Assembly: GCA_019118645.1 (NCBI GenBank)
Contig: DWYN01000136.1
Location: forward strand, 1-34,822
Length of the DNA: 34,822 nt
Reading direction: 5' to 3'
Source: Candidatus Blautia excrementipullorum
GTDB taxonomy: Bacteria > Bacillota > Clostridia > Lachnospirales > Lachnospiraceae
Both the position numbers and the translations under genes were made by a program. Below, in pieces: positions 6,698-14,939 of this stretch; positions within the stretch are counted from its first letter, which is position 1, and every line of letters starts with the position of its first letter. The notes below the pieces were generated by a model that saw nothing but the letters and a program-made list of their open reading frames with translations, was not told the origin of the DNA and did not search any database.

Positions 6698-9600
6698 ATG
6701 AGTGAAGTGAGGAGAGAAGCCCAGGGTCTTTATCGTCCCGAATTTGAACATGATAACTGCGGTATCGGAGCAGTTGTGAACATAAAAGGAAAAAAGACGC
6801 ACGAAACAGTGGCCAATGCGCTGAGAATCGTAGAACACCTGGAGCACAGAGCCGGAAAAGACGCGGAAGGAAAAACCGGAGACGGTGTGGGAATTCTTCT
6901 TCAGATCTCCCACAAATTCTTTAAAAAGGCCTGCAAAAAGGAAGGCTTTGACATCGGCCAGGAAAGAGAATACGGCATTGCCCAGTTTTTCTTTCCCCAG
7001 CATGAGATCAGACGGGCCCAGGCGAAAAAAATGTTCGAGATCATTGTCCAGAAGGAAGGCCTGAAGCTTCTGGGATGGAGAAAAGTTCCTGTGATTCCGG
7101 ATGTGCTGGGACATAAGGCGAGAGAGTGCATGCCGTATATTATGCAGGCGTTTATCGAAAAACCCCAGGATGTTGAGAAAGGAATTGACTTTGACCGACG
7201 TCTGTATATTGCCCGCCGTGAATTCGAGCAGAGCAACGATAATACTTACGTGGTATCCATGAGCAGCCGTACCATTGTCTACAAAGGAATGTTCCTTGTG
7301 GGACAGCTCCGTACTTTCTTTGAAGATCTTCAGAATCCGGACTACGAATCAGCCATCGCCATGGTTCATTCCCGGTTCAGCACCAACACCAACCCCAGCT
7401 GGGAAAGAGCCCATCCCAACCGTTTTATCGTACACAACGGCGAGATCAATACTATCCGCGGCAATGCGGACAAAATGCTGGCCCGGGAAGAAAACATGGA
7501 ATCTCCGTATCTGAAGGGACAGCTTCATAAGGTGCTTCCTGTTGTCAACCGCAGCGGCTCTGACTCCGCCATGCTTGACAATACTCTGGAATTTCTTGTG
7601 ATGAGCGGAATGGATCTTCCTCTGGCTGTGATGATCACCATTCCGGAGCCCTGGGCGAACAACGATACAATCTCCCAGGAAAAGAGAGATTTTTATCAGT
7701 ATTACGCAACGATGATGGAACCCTGGGACGGCCCGGCGTCAATCCTGTTTTCCGACGGAGACGTTATGGGAGCGGTTCTGGACAGAAACGGACTTCGTCC
7801 TTCCAGATATTACGTTACATCTGACGGATATGTGATTCTTTCCTCCGAGGTGGGCGTACTGCCGGTTCCGGAAGAAAAAATCGTGCTGAAGGAACGTCTT
7901 CATCCCGGAAAAATGCTTCTGGTGGATACGGTTCAGGGAAGGGTAATCGACGATGATGAACTGAAGGAAAAATACGCGACAATGCAGCCCTATGGCGAAT
8001 GGCTGAACAGCAACCTGGTTTGTCTGAAGGATATCAAGATTCCGAATATCCGCATGGAAGAATACACAGAGGAGCAGAGAGCCCGTCTGCAGAAGGCGTT
8101 CGGCTATACTTATGAGCAGTACCGCACTTCCATCCGCAATATGGCTCTGAACGGAAGCGAGAGCATCGGCGCCATGGGTATCGATACCCCTCTGGCAGTG
8201 CTTTCCCATCAGCACCGTCCTCTGTTCGACTACTTTAAACAGCTTTTTGCCCAGGTAACCAATCCGCCCATCGACTCTATCAGGGAGGAGATCGTCACCT
8301 CCACCAGCGTCTACGCAGGCAAGGACGGAAACCTTCTTGTGCAGCAGCCGGAAAACTGCAAGGTCTTGAAAATCGTTCATCCGATCCTGACCAATACGGA
8401 TATGCTCAAGATCAAAAATATGAAGCAGGACGGCTTCCAGGTGGCGGTAGTCTCCACACTTTATTATAAGAGCACAAAGCTGGAGCGCGCCATTGACCGT
8501 CTCTTTGTGGAGGTAGACAAGGCGTTCCGCGAGGGAGCAAACATTCTGGTGCTTTCAGACAGAGGCGTTGATGAAAACCATATGCCGATTCCATCGCTGC
8601 TGGCGGTCTCTGCAGTGCACCAGCACCTTGTAAAAACAAAGAAGAGCACCTCCCTCGCCATCATTCTGGAGTCCGGAGAGCCAAGAGAGGTTCATCACTT
8701 CGCCACCCTTCTGGGATACGGAGCCAGCGCAATCAACCCATATCTGGCTCTGGAGACCATCCGGGAACTGATCGACAACCATATGCTGGATAAAGATTAC
8801 TATGCGGCTGTGGAGGACTACAACCACGCGGTATTGAGCGGAATTATAAAAATTGCGTCAAAAATGGGAATTTCCACCATTCAGTCCTATCAGGGATCAC
8901 AGATATTTGAGGCTATCGGGATCTCCCAGGAAGTAATCGACAAATACTTCACGGGAACCGTCAGCCGCGTAGGCGGAATCACCCTGGAGGATATTGAGGA
9001 AAATGTGGAGAAGCTTCACTCAGAGGCTTTTGATCCTCTGGGACTGGCCACAGATCTTACTCTGGACAGCGTTGGAGCCCACAAGATGAGAAGCCAGGGC
9101 GAGGAACACAGATACAATCCTCAGACCATTCATCTTCTTCAGGAATCCACAAAACAGGGAAGCTACGAGATGTTTAAGGAGTACACCCGCCTTGTGGACG
9201 AGGAGAGCAGAGGAAGCCTGAGAGGCCTGATGGATTTCCGGTACGCGGAAAAGCCGGTTCCGCTGGATGAGGTGGAAAGCGTAGAGGAAATTGTAAAAAG
9301 ATTTAAGACAGGGGCAATGTCCTATGGATCAATCTCCCAGGAGGCTCACGAGACCCTGGCGGTCGCCATGAATCACCTTCACGGCAAGTCAAACACAGGA
9401 GAGGGCGGCGAGAGCGACGAGAGAATCGACTCCGCAGGAACAGAAAACGACCGCTGTTCCGCCATCAAGCAGGTGGCAAGCGGACGGTTCGGCGTTACCA
9501 GCCGGTACCTTGTTTCTGCAAGAGAGATTCAGATCAAGATGGCTCAGGGAGCGAAGCCAGGAGAGGGAGGACACCTTCCGGCGAAAAAAGTGTATCCCTG

Positions 9601-11242
9601 GATTGCGAAAACACGTCACTCCACCCCGGGAGTCAGCCTGATCTCCCCGCCGCCGCACCATGACATTTATTCTATAGAGGATTTGGCCCAGCTGATCTAT
9701 GACCTGAAAAACGCCAACAAGTACGCGGACATTTCCGTGAAACTGGTCTCTGAGGCAGGTGTGGGAACGGTTGCGGCCGGCGTTGCCAAGGCAGGCGCGC
9801 AGACCGTGCTGATCTCCGGCTATGACGGAGGAACCGGCGCGGCGCCGAGAAGCTCGATCCACAATGCAGGTCTTCCCTGGGAGCTGGGACTTTCCGAGAC
9901 CCACCAGACGCTTCTGATGAACGGTCTGAGAAACCGTGTCCGCATTGAGACGGACGGAAAACTGATGAGCGGACGTGACGTGGCCATCGCCGCTCTTCTG
10001 GGCGCAGAGGAGTTCGGCTTTGCCACCGCTCCGCTGGTAACTATGGGCTGTGTGATGATGCGTGTCTGCAACCTGGATACCTGTCCGGTGGGAGTGGCTA
10101 CGCAGAATCCGGAGCTTCGGAAGCGTTTCCGCGGAAAACCGGAGTATGTGGAGAACTTCATGAAATTCATCGCCCAGGAGCTGAGAGAATATATGGCGAA
10201 GCTTGGCGTGCGCACTGTGGACGAAATGGTGGGACGTACAGATCTTCTGAAAGCTTCTGACCGGGAAGAACCCCATAAAGGAAAGGTGGATCTCAGCGCG
10301 ATTCTGAACAATCCCTATGCAGGAGAGGGCAGAAAGGTGACCTTTGATCCGAAAGCGGAATATCATTTCGGCCTGGAAAAAACTCTGGATGAAAAGGTTC
10401 TGGTAAAGAAATGTGAGAAAGCGCTTTCCCGGGGCGAACATGTGGAACTCAGCGTAGACGTGACGAATACGGACAGGACGTTCGGAACGATTCTGGGAGC
10501 GGAAATCACACGGAGAACGAAAACAGGACTTCCGGAAGATACGATTGTTGTGAACTGCAAGGGAGCGGGAGGACAGAGCTTCGGCGCGTTTATCCCCAAA
10601 GGGCTGACCCTGAATCTTACAGGAGACAGCAACGACTATTTCGGAAAAGGACTTTCCGGAGGAAAACTGATTGTGAAGGTTCCGGAAAAATCACGGTTCA
10701 AAGCAGAAGACAATATTATCATCGGAAATGTGGCGCTTTATGGAGCTACCAGCGGAACCGCCTTTATTAACGGCGTGGCAGGGGAGCGCTTCGCTGTCCG
10801 CAACTCCGGCGCCAATGCGGTTGTGGAGGGCGTAGGCGAACATGGCTGCGAATACATGACAGGAGGACGCGTAGTTGTTCTCGGAAAGACCGGGAAAAAC
10901 TTTGCGGCCGGAATGAGCGGCGGAATCGCTTATGTGCTGGATCTTCACAACAACCTGTACAAAAATCTGAATAAAGCAATGATTTCTATTGAAAAAGTAG
11001 AGAATAAATACGACAGAAAAGAACTGAAGGATCTGATCGAAGCCCATGTGGAGGCTACAGGTTCCAGACTGGGAGCGGAGATACTGGCTGACTTTGAAAA
11101 TTATCTGCCGCATTTTAAGAAACTGATTCCCTACGAGTACAAGAGAATGCTGACATTAAGCGCGAAGCTGGAGGAAAAGGGACTGACTACCCAGCAGGCG
11201 CAGATGGAAGCGTTTTATGAGAGCATTGGAGCGAAACAGTAA
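6698..11242 (+). CDS. gltB: Glutamate synthase large subunit (ferredoxin or NADPH type)
   Basis: GOGAT alpha subunit: transfers the glutamine amide to 2-oxoglutarate, giving two glutamates. About 1514 residues: N-terminal class II glutaminase with nucleophile Cys21 after a short propeptide (DNCGIGAVV), a central domain, an FMN-binding synthase domain (GEGGESDERI, KPGEGGHLPAKK), the [3Fe-4S] cysteines in GCVMMRVCNLDTCPVGVATQ, and a C-terminal beta-helix domain rich in glycine. I prefer the ATG at 6698 because AGAAAGG lies eight bases upstream; the ATG at 6689 abuts that sequence and would add MKR. It lies between pyrG and gltD (14 bp) in one unit, so electron supply is probably the GltD flavoprotein. 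Confidence 0.96.
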   Translation: MSEVRREAQGLYRPEFEHDNCGIGAVVNIKGKKTHETVANALRIVEHLEHRAGKDAEGKTGDGVGILLQISHKFFKKACKKEGFDIGQEREYGIAQFFFPQHEIRRAQAKKMFEIIVQKEGLKLLGWRKVPVIPDVLGHKARECMPYIMQAFIEKPQDVEKGIDFDRRLYIARREFEQSNDNTYVVSMSSRTIVYKGMFLVGQLRTFFEDLQNPDYESAIAMVHSRFSTNTNPSWERAHPNRFIVHNGEINTIRGNADKMLAREENMESPYLKGQLHKVLPVVNRSGSDSAMLDNTLEFLVMSGMDLPLAVMITIPEPWANNDTISQEKRDFYQYYATMMEPWDGPASILFSDGDVMGAVLDRNGLRPSRYYVTSDGYVILSSEVGVLPVPEEKIVLKERLHPGKMLLVDTVQGRVIDDDELKEKYATMQPYGEWLNSNLVCLKDIKIPNIRMEEYTEEQRARLQKAFGYTYEQYRTSIRNMALNGSESIGAMGIDTPLAVLSHQHRPLFDYFKQLFAQVTNPPIDSIREEIVTSTSVYAGKDGNLLVQQPENCKVLKIVHPILTNTDMLKIKNMKQDGFQVAVVSTLYYKSTKLERAIDRLFVEVDKAFREGANILVLSDRGVDENHMPIPSLLAVSAVHQHLVKTKKSTSLAIILESGEPREVHHFATLLGYGASAINPYLALETIRELIDNHMLDKDYYAAVEDYNHAVLSGIIKIASKMGISTIQSYQGSQIFEAIGISQEVIDKYFTGTVSRVGGITLEDIEENVEKLHSEAFDPLGLATDLTLDSVGAHKMRSQGEEHRYNPQTIHLLQESTKQGSYEMFKEYTRLVDEESRGSLRGLMDFRYAEKPVPLDEVESVEEIVKRFKTGAMSYGSISQEAHETLAVAMNHLHGKSNTGEGGESDERIDSAGTENDRCSAIKQVASGRFGVTSRYLVSAREIQIKMAQGAKPGEGGHLPAKKVYPWIAKTRHSTPGVSLISPPPHHDIYSIEDLAQLIYDLKNANKYADISVKLVSEAGVGTVAAGVAKAGAQTVLISGYDGGTGAAPRSSIHNAGLPWELGLSETHQTLLMNGLRNRVRIETDGKLMSGRDVAIAALLGAEEFGFATAPLVTMGCVMMRVCNLDTCPVGVATQNPELRKRFRGKPEYVENFMKFIAQELREYMAKLGVRTVDEMVGRTDLLKASDREEPHKGKVDLSAILNNPYAGEGRKVTFDPKAEYHFGLEKTLDEKVLVKKCEKALSRGEHVELSVDVTNTDRTFGTILGAEITRRTKTGLPEDTIVVNCKGAGGQSFGAFIPKGLTLNLTGDSNDYFGKGLSGGKLIVKVPEKSRFKAEDNIIIGNVALYGATSGTAFINGVAGERFAVRNSGANAVVEGVGEHGCEYMTGGRVVVLGKTGKNFAAGMSGGIAYVLDLHNNLYKNLNKAMISIEKVENKYDRKELKDLIEAHVEATGSRLGAEILADFENYLPHFKKLIPYEYKRMLTLSAKLEEKGLTTQQAQMEAFYESIGAKQ

Positions 11243-11256
11243 GGAGGAAGACAGGA

Positions 11257-12741
11257 ATGGGAAAACCAACAGGATTTTTAGAATATAAAAGGGAAACCGC
11301 GAAAGTGCTTGCTCCCAAAGTCCGGATCGCTGATTTTCATGAATTCCGGACTCCAATGAGCAGGGAAAAACAGAAGCTGCAGGGGGCCCGCTGCATGGCA
11401 TGCGGCGTTCCCTTCTGCCAGTCGGGGATGATGATCGGAGGAATGGCTTCCGGATGCCCCCTTCACAATCTGGTTCCGGAGACGAACGATCTGGTGTATA
11501 CAGGAAACTGGAAACAGGCTTTTCTGCGCCTGAGCAAGACCCACAGCTTTCCGGAGTTTACCAGCCGGGTGTGCCCCGCTCTCTGCGAAGCCGCCTGCAC
11601 CTGTAATCTCAACGGAGAACCGGTGGCTACAAAGGATAATGAGAGGGCCATTATTGAGACCGCCTTTGAGGAGGGATGGGTACAGCCCCAGAAACCGAAG
11701 GTGCGGACAGGGAAAAAGATTGCGGTAATCGGAAGCGGACCTTCCGGTCTGGCGGCGGCGCAGCAGCTGAACCGCCGGGGACACAGTGTCACCGTCTATG
11801 AGAGAAGCGACCGCCCGGGCGGGCTTCTCCGCTACGGAATCCCGAATATGAAGCTGGAAAAATCGGTTATTGACAGAAGAATCCGCCTCATGGAGGAGGA
11901 GGGCGTGAAATTCGTCCTGAACACGAACGTAGGCAAGGATATCACAGCGGAAGAGCTTCTGAAAAACTATGACCGCGTGCTGCTGGCCTGCGGCGCATCC
12001 AACCCCAGAGATATCCAGGTTCCGGGAAGAGAGGCGAAGGGAATTTACTTTGCGGTGGACTTCCTGGGCAAGGTGACAAAGACTCTGCTGGACAGCAGCT
12101 TTGAAAAGGTGCCCTATGAGCTGGCCAAAGACAAAAACGTAGTGGTAATCGGCGGCGGAGACACAGGAAACGACTGTGTGGGAACGGTAATCCGCCTGGG
12201 CGCAAAATCCGTCACTCAGCTGGAGATGATGCCGAAGCCTCCGGCAGAAAGAGCGGAGAACAATCCCTGGCCGGAATGGCCGAGAGTGCTGAAAACAGAC
12301 TACGGCCAGGAGGAGGCCATTGCTGTTTTCGGCCATGATCCCCGTGTATACCAGACGACGGTGAAGGAATTCATAGCAGATAAAAAAGGAAATGTCTGCA
12401 AGGCAAAAATTGTGAAACTGCAGGGACAGAAGGATGAAAAGACCGGACGTGTGGTCATGGTTCCTGTGGAAGGCAGCGAGGAAGTGATCCCGGCGGATCT
12501 GGTGCTGATCGCGGCAGGATTTCTCGGAAGCCAGAAATATGTGACAGACGCCTTCAAGGTGGCGGTGAATGCCAGAACAAACGTGGATACAAAGCCGGAC
12601 GCATATGAGACTTCGGTACCGAGAGTCTTTGCGGCGGGAGACATGAGAAGAGGACAGTCCCTGGTAGTCTGGGCCATCCGCGAGGGCAGGGAAGCCGCCA
12701 GAGCGGTGGATGAATCCCTGATGGGATATACGAACCTTTAA
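11257..12741 (+). CDS. gltD: Glutamate synthase small subunit
   Basis: GOGAT beta subunit: an FAD protein that passes electrons from NAD(P)H through iron-sulfur clusters to GltB. The 494-residue protein has an N-terminal cysteine-rich region (CMACGVPFCQ and CPALCEAACTC) for [4Fe-4S] clusters, an FAD-binding Rossmann motif (IAVIGSGPSGLAAA, about 152-165) and a second nucleotide motif (VVVIGGGDTGNDC). Length and motifs are typical. AAGGAGG precedes the ATG, 14 bp after gltB. It ends the pyrG-gltBD unit; I saw no strong terminator before the glnA promoter. Confidence 0.96.
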   Translation: MGKPTGFLEYKRETAKVLAPKVRIADFHEFRTPMSREKQKLQGARCMACGVPFCQSGMMIGGMASGCPLHNLVPETNDLVYTGNWKQAFLRLSKTHSFPEFTSRVCPALCEAACTCNLNGEPVATKDNERAIIETAFEEGWVQPQKPKVRTGKKIAVIGSGPSGLAAAQQLNRRGHSVTVYERSDRPGGLLRYGIPNMKLEKSVIDRRIRLMEEEGVKFVLNTNVGKDITAEELLKNYDRVLLACGASNPRDIQVPGREAKGIYFAVDFLGKVTKTLLDSSFEKVPYELAKDKNVVVIGGGDTGNDCVGTVIRLGAKSVTQLEMMPKPPAERAENNPWPEWPRVLKTDYGQEEAIAVFGHDPRVYQTTVKEFIADKKGNVCKAKIVKLQGQKDEKTGRVVMVPVEGSEEVIPADLVLIAAGFLGSQKYVTDAFKVAVNARTNVDTKPDAYETSVPRVFAAGDMRRGQSLVVWAIREGREAARAVDESLMGYTNL

Positions 12742-12780
12742 AAAACGGAAAGTTTTATGTTCCGGCAGCGGAAAAGACAG

Positions 12781-12809
12781 TTGACAAAGAGAAACACGGT
12801 TGCTATAAT
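12781..12809 (+). promoter_or_regulatory. glnA operon promoter
   Basis: TTGACA (12781-12786), a 17-bp spacer and TATAAT (12804-12809): an exact sigma-A consensus. The predicted start near 12816 lies only a couple of bases before the leader hairpin at 12818. Confidence 0.88.
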
Positions 12810-12817
12810 ACCTGCAT

Positions 12818-12866
12818 GAACAAGGGCGTTCTTTTGACGGGGTAACTGTCAAAAGTGCGCCTTTTT
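12818..12866 (+). promoter_or_regulatory. glnA leader: ANTAR-type hexaloop hairpin overlapping a terminator
   Basis: GAAC-[AAGGGC]-GTTC (12818-12831) has a 4-bp stem with hexaloop A1/G4. GGCGTTCTTTTGAC (12825-12838) also pairs with GTCAAAAGTGCGCC (12848-12861), one mismatch and one G-U pair, followed by TTTTTC. A consensus promoter followed at once by a strong terminator implies that readthrough is the regulated step. The remaining roughly 125 bp to glnA hold one further hairpin and the RBS. Confidence 0.8.
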
Positions 12867-12878
12867 CTTTTTATTGTT

Positions 12879-12901
12879 TTTTTCACAGATATTGTGAAAA
12901 A
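12879..12901 (+). promoter_or_regulatory. Second glnA 5' UTR hairpin
   Basis: Perfect 9-bp inverted repeat TTTTTCACA/TGTGAAAAA with loop GATAT, downstream of the leader terminator. Its position mirrors the hairpin at 3237-3261 in the glnN leader. It lacks a T-run after it, so it is not a terminator. Confidence 0.5.
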
Positions 12902-12993
12902 TTGTTTTATGGCATAAGGAGCAGTAAATATTTTCCAGGACATAAAAGAGAATAAATAAGGATTTGCCAGACAAATATTAAGGAGAGAATGAC

Positions 12994-14301
12994 ATGGGGA
13001 ATTATACCAGAGAGGAAATTTTTCAGATGGTGGAGGAGGAAGACGTTGAGTTTATCCGCCTCCAGTTTACCGATATGTTCGGCGTGATTAAAAATATTGC
13101 GGTGACATCCAGAGAGCTTTCCAGAGCGCTGGACAACAAATGCACCGTAGACTGGACCCTGATCGCGGGAGAGGCGGGGGAAGATGAGACAGATCTTTAT
13201 CTTCATCCGGATCCGGACACCTTTACCATCCTTCCGTGGAGACCTCAGCAGGGAAAAGTGGCGCGCATGATCTGCGACCTGTTCTGCCCGGACGGCACTC
13301 CCTACCGGAACAGCCCCCGCTATATTCTGGAGCGCACTGCGGAGAAAGCGGAAAAAGAGGGATATACCTGCTATATTGATCCGGAATGTGAATTCTTTTT
13401 GTTCCACACAGACGACAACGGGATCCCGACAACGGTGACCCATGAACAGGCAGGTTATCTGGATATCAGCCCTCTTGACCTGGGAGAAAACGCAAGAAGG
13501 GATATGGTGCTTACTCTGGAGGATATGGGAATGGAAGTGGAATCTTCCCATCACGAAAAAGCTCCGGCTCAGCATGAAATTGATTTTCGGTACGGGGAAA
13601 TCCGCAAAATCGCGGACTGTATCATGACCTTCCGGATGGCGGTGCGCACAGTGGCGAAGCGCCACGGGCTTCACGCTACTTTTATGCCGAAGCCGAGATC
13701 TGAGACGGCAGGATCGGGAATGCACCTGCACTTTTCCATATTCCGGAACGGAAAAAATATTTTCGATAAAACAGATGAGCCGGGCAGACTCAGCGATGAG
13801 GCCTACTATTTCGTAGGCGGTCTTCTGGCCCACAGCCGCGAGATGGCGCTGATTACTAATCCGCTGGTAAATTCCTACAAACGTCTTGTGCCTGGATACG
13901 GGGCTCCCACAGAGCTTACCTGGACGGAAAACAACCAGAATTCTCTTGTTAGAATTCCCATTGGAAGAGGGGAAGAGACAAGGATTGAGCTGAGAAGTCC
14001 GGATGCGGCGGCCAATCCGTACCTTGTTCTGGCGGTCTGCCTTGCAGCAGGAATGGACGGAATTAAAAACAGGCTGTCTCCTGTAAAATCAGCAAATTCA
14101 GAATCACAGGAGCAGCAGGCGGAAAACCTTCCGGAAACGCTGAAGGATGCTATTGAGATCTTTGAGAACAGCAGCTGGATCAAAAAAGTTCTCGGAGAGG
14201 AATTCTGCCGTCAGTATGCAGCGGCGAAGAAAAATGAATGGTTAAGATATACCAGGCAGATAACAGACTGGGAGGTTCAGGAGTACCTCTATCGTCTGTA
14301 A
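12994..14301 (+). CDS. glnA: Glutamine synthetase type I (GSI)
   Basis: ATP-dependent synthesis of glutamine from glutamate and ammonium, probably as a dodecamer. The 435-residue length and motifs (LQFTDMFGVIKN, DPECEFFLF, HHEKAPAQHEIDF, AGSGMHLHFS, RIELRSPDAAANPY) match the short GSI-alpha type of Firmicutes. The adenylylation tyrosine motif of GSI-beta is not seen, so control is probably transcriptional or by feedback. AAGGAGAG lies just before the ATG. It heads a long unit that continues with the ANTAR regulator (45 bp), aspS2, gatCAB and dapL. The pairing of a GS gene with an ANTAR gene suggests the regulator senses nitrogen state, perhaps through GS itself (inference). Confidence 0.97.
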   Translation: MGNYTREEIFQMVEEEDVEFIRLQFTDMFGVIKNIAVTSRELSRALDNKCTVDWTLIAGEAGEDETDLYLHPDPDTFTILPWRPQQGKVARMICDLFCPDGTPYRNSPRYILERTAEKAEKEGYTCYIDPECEFFLFHTDDNGIPTTVTHEQAGYLDISPLDLGENARRDMVLTLEDMGMEVESSHHEKAPAQHEIDFRYGEIRKIADCIMTFRMAVRTVAKRHGLHATFMPKPRSETAGSGMHLHFSIFRNGKNIFDKTDEPGRLSDEAYYFVGGLLAHSREMALITNPLVNSYKRLVPGYGAPTELTWTENNQNSLVRIPIGRGEETRIELRSPDAAANPYLVLAVCLAAGMDGIKNRLSPVKSANSESQEQQAENLPETLKDAIEIFENSSWIKKVLGEEFCRQYAAAKKNEWLRYTRQITDWEVQEYLYRL

Positions 14302-14346
14302 GTTCTGCCGGCAGAGAGGAAACGGGGAAAGAGGAGAGGCACCTTT

Positions 14347-14898
14347 ATGAGCAGCAGCATTGTCATTGCGTTACCGAAAATTGAAGATGCAAAGAAAATC
14401 CGTGCGATTCTGGAAAGACACGGCTTTTCAGTGGCTTCTGTCTGCTCTACTGCCTCCAATGCCCTGGCAAGCGCTTCCGAGCTTGGAAGCGGAGTTTTAA
14501 TCTGCGGTTACCGCCTCCCGGATATGAATTATCTGGATTTATCAGAATGTATGCCGAAAGAATTTGAGATGCTGCTTCTGGCGTCTGAGAGAGTAATCTG
14601 CGAGGTTCCCGACTCGATTCTTTCTCTCCGGATGCCGCTGAAGACAAGCGATCTGATTAATACCGTGCATATGATTCTGTCCCAGCAGGAGCGAAGAAGA
14701 AGGCGTGAAAAAAAGAAGCCGAAGGCCCGGAGCTGGAAGGAGCAGAATTATATTTCAAATGCAAAAATGATTCTTATGCAGAGAAATCATCTGAGCGAGG
14801 AGGAGGCCTACCGTTATATTCAAAAAAGCAGCATGGATTCCGGAACCAACATGGTGGAGACCGCGCAGATGATTCTGATGCTGTTTTTTGAGGAATAA
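14347..14898 (+). CDS. ANTAR-domain antiterminator with degenerate receiver domain
   Basis: A 183-residue response-regulator-like protein. Residues 1-112 form a receiver-like fold, but Gly54 stands where the phospho-acceptor Asp is expected (ICGYRLPDM) and the acidic pair near the N-terminus is absent. A basic linker (QERRRRREKKKPK) leads to a C-terminal ANTAR three-helix RNA-binding domain (about 125-181, SNAKMILMQRNHLSEEEAYRYI then ETAQMIL). ANTAR proteins prevent termination by binding small hairpins with hexaloops carrying A1 and G4. Four such hairpins overlap terminators in this window. glnA-linked ANTAR antiterminators of nitrogen genes are known in Clostridium (from memory), so a nitrogen antiterminator is the best call. 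How the signal reaches it without phosphorylation is open. The gene lies 45 bp after glnA. Confidence 0.9.
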   Translation: MSSSIVIALPKIEDAKKIRAILERHGFSVASVCSTASNALASASELGSGVLICGYRLPDMNYLDLSECMPKEFEMLLLASERVICEVPDSILSLRMPLKTSDLINTVHMILSQQERRRRREKKKPKARSWKEQNYISNAKMILMQRNHLSEEEAYRYIQKSSMDSGTNMVETAQMILMLFFEE

Positions 14899-14939
14899 TG
14901 AATCGTAAAGCCAAATGACAGAATATGGAGGATAAGGAA

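Noticed and set aside
12909-12917. Mini-ORF ATG-GCA-TAA in the glnA leader
   Set aside because: No ribosome binding site before it and no counterpart in the other leaders.
12907-13833. Long open frame antisense to glnA (308 codons), and many similar antisense frames over gltB, gatA, gatB and others
   Set aside because: They lie fully opposite clear conserved genes, lack ribosome binding sites and have composition expected of the codon bias of the sense gene.
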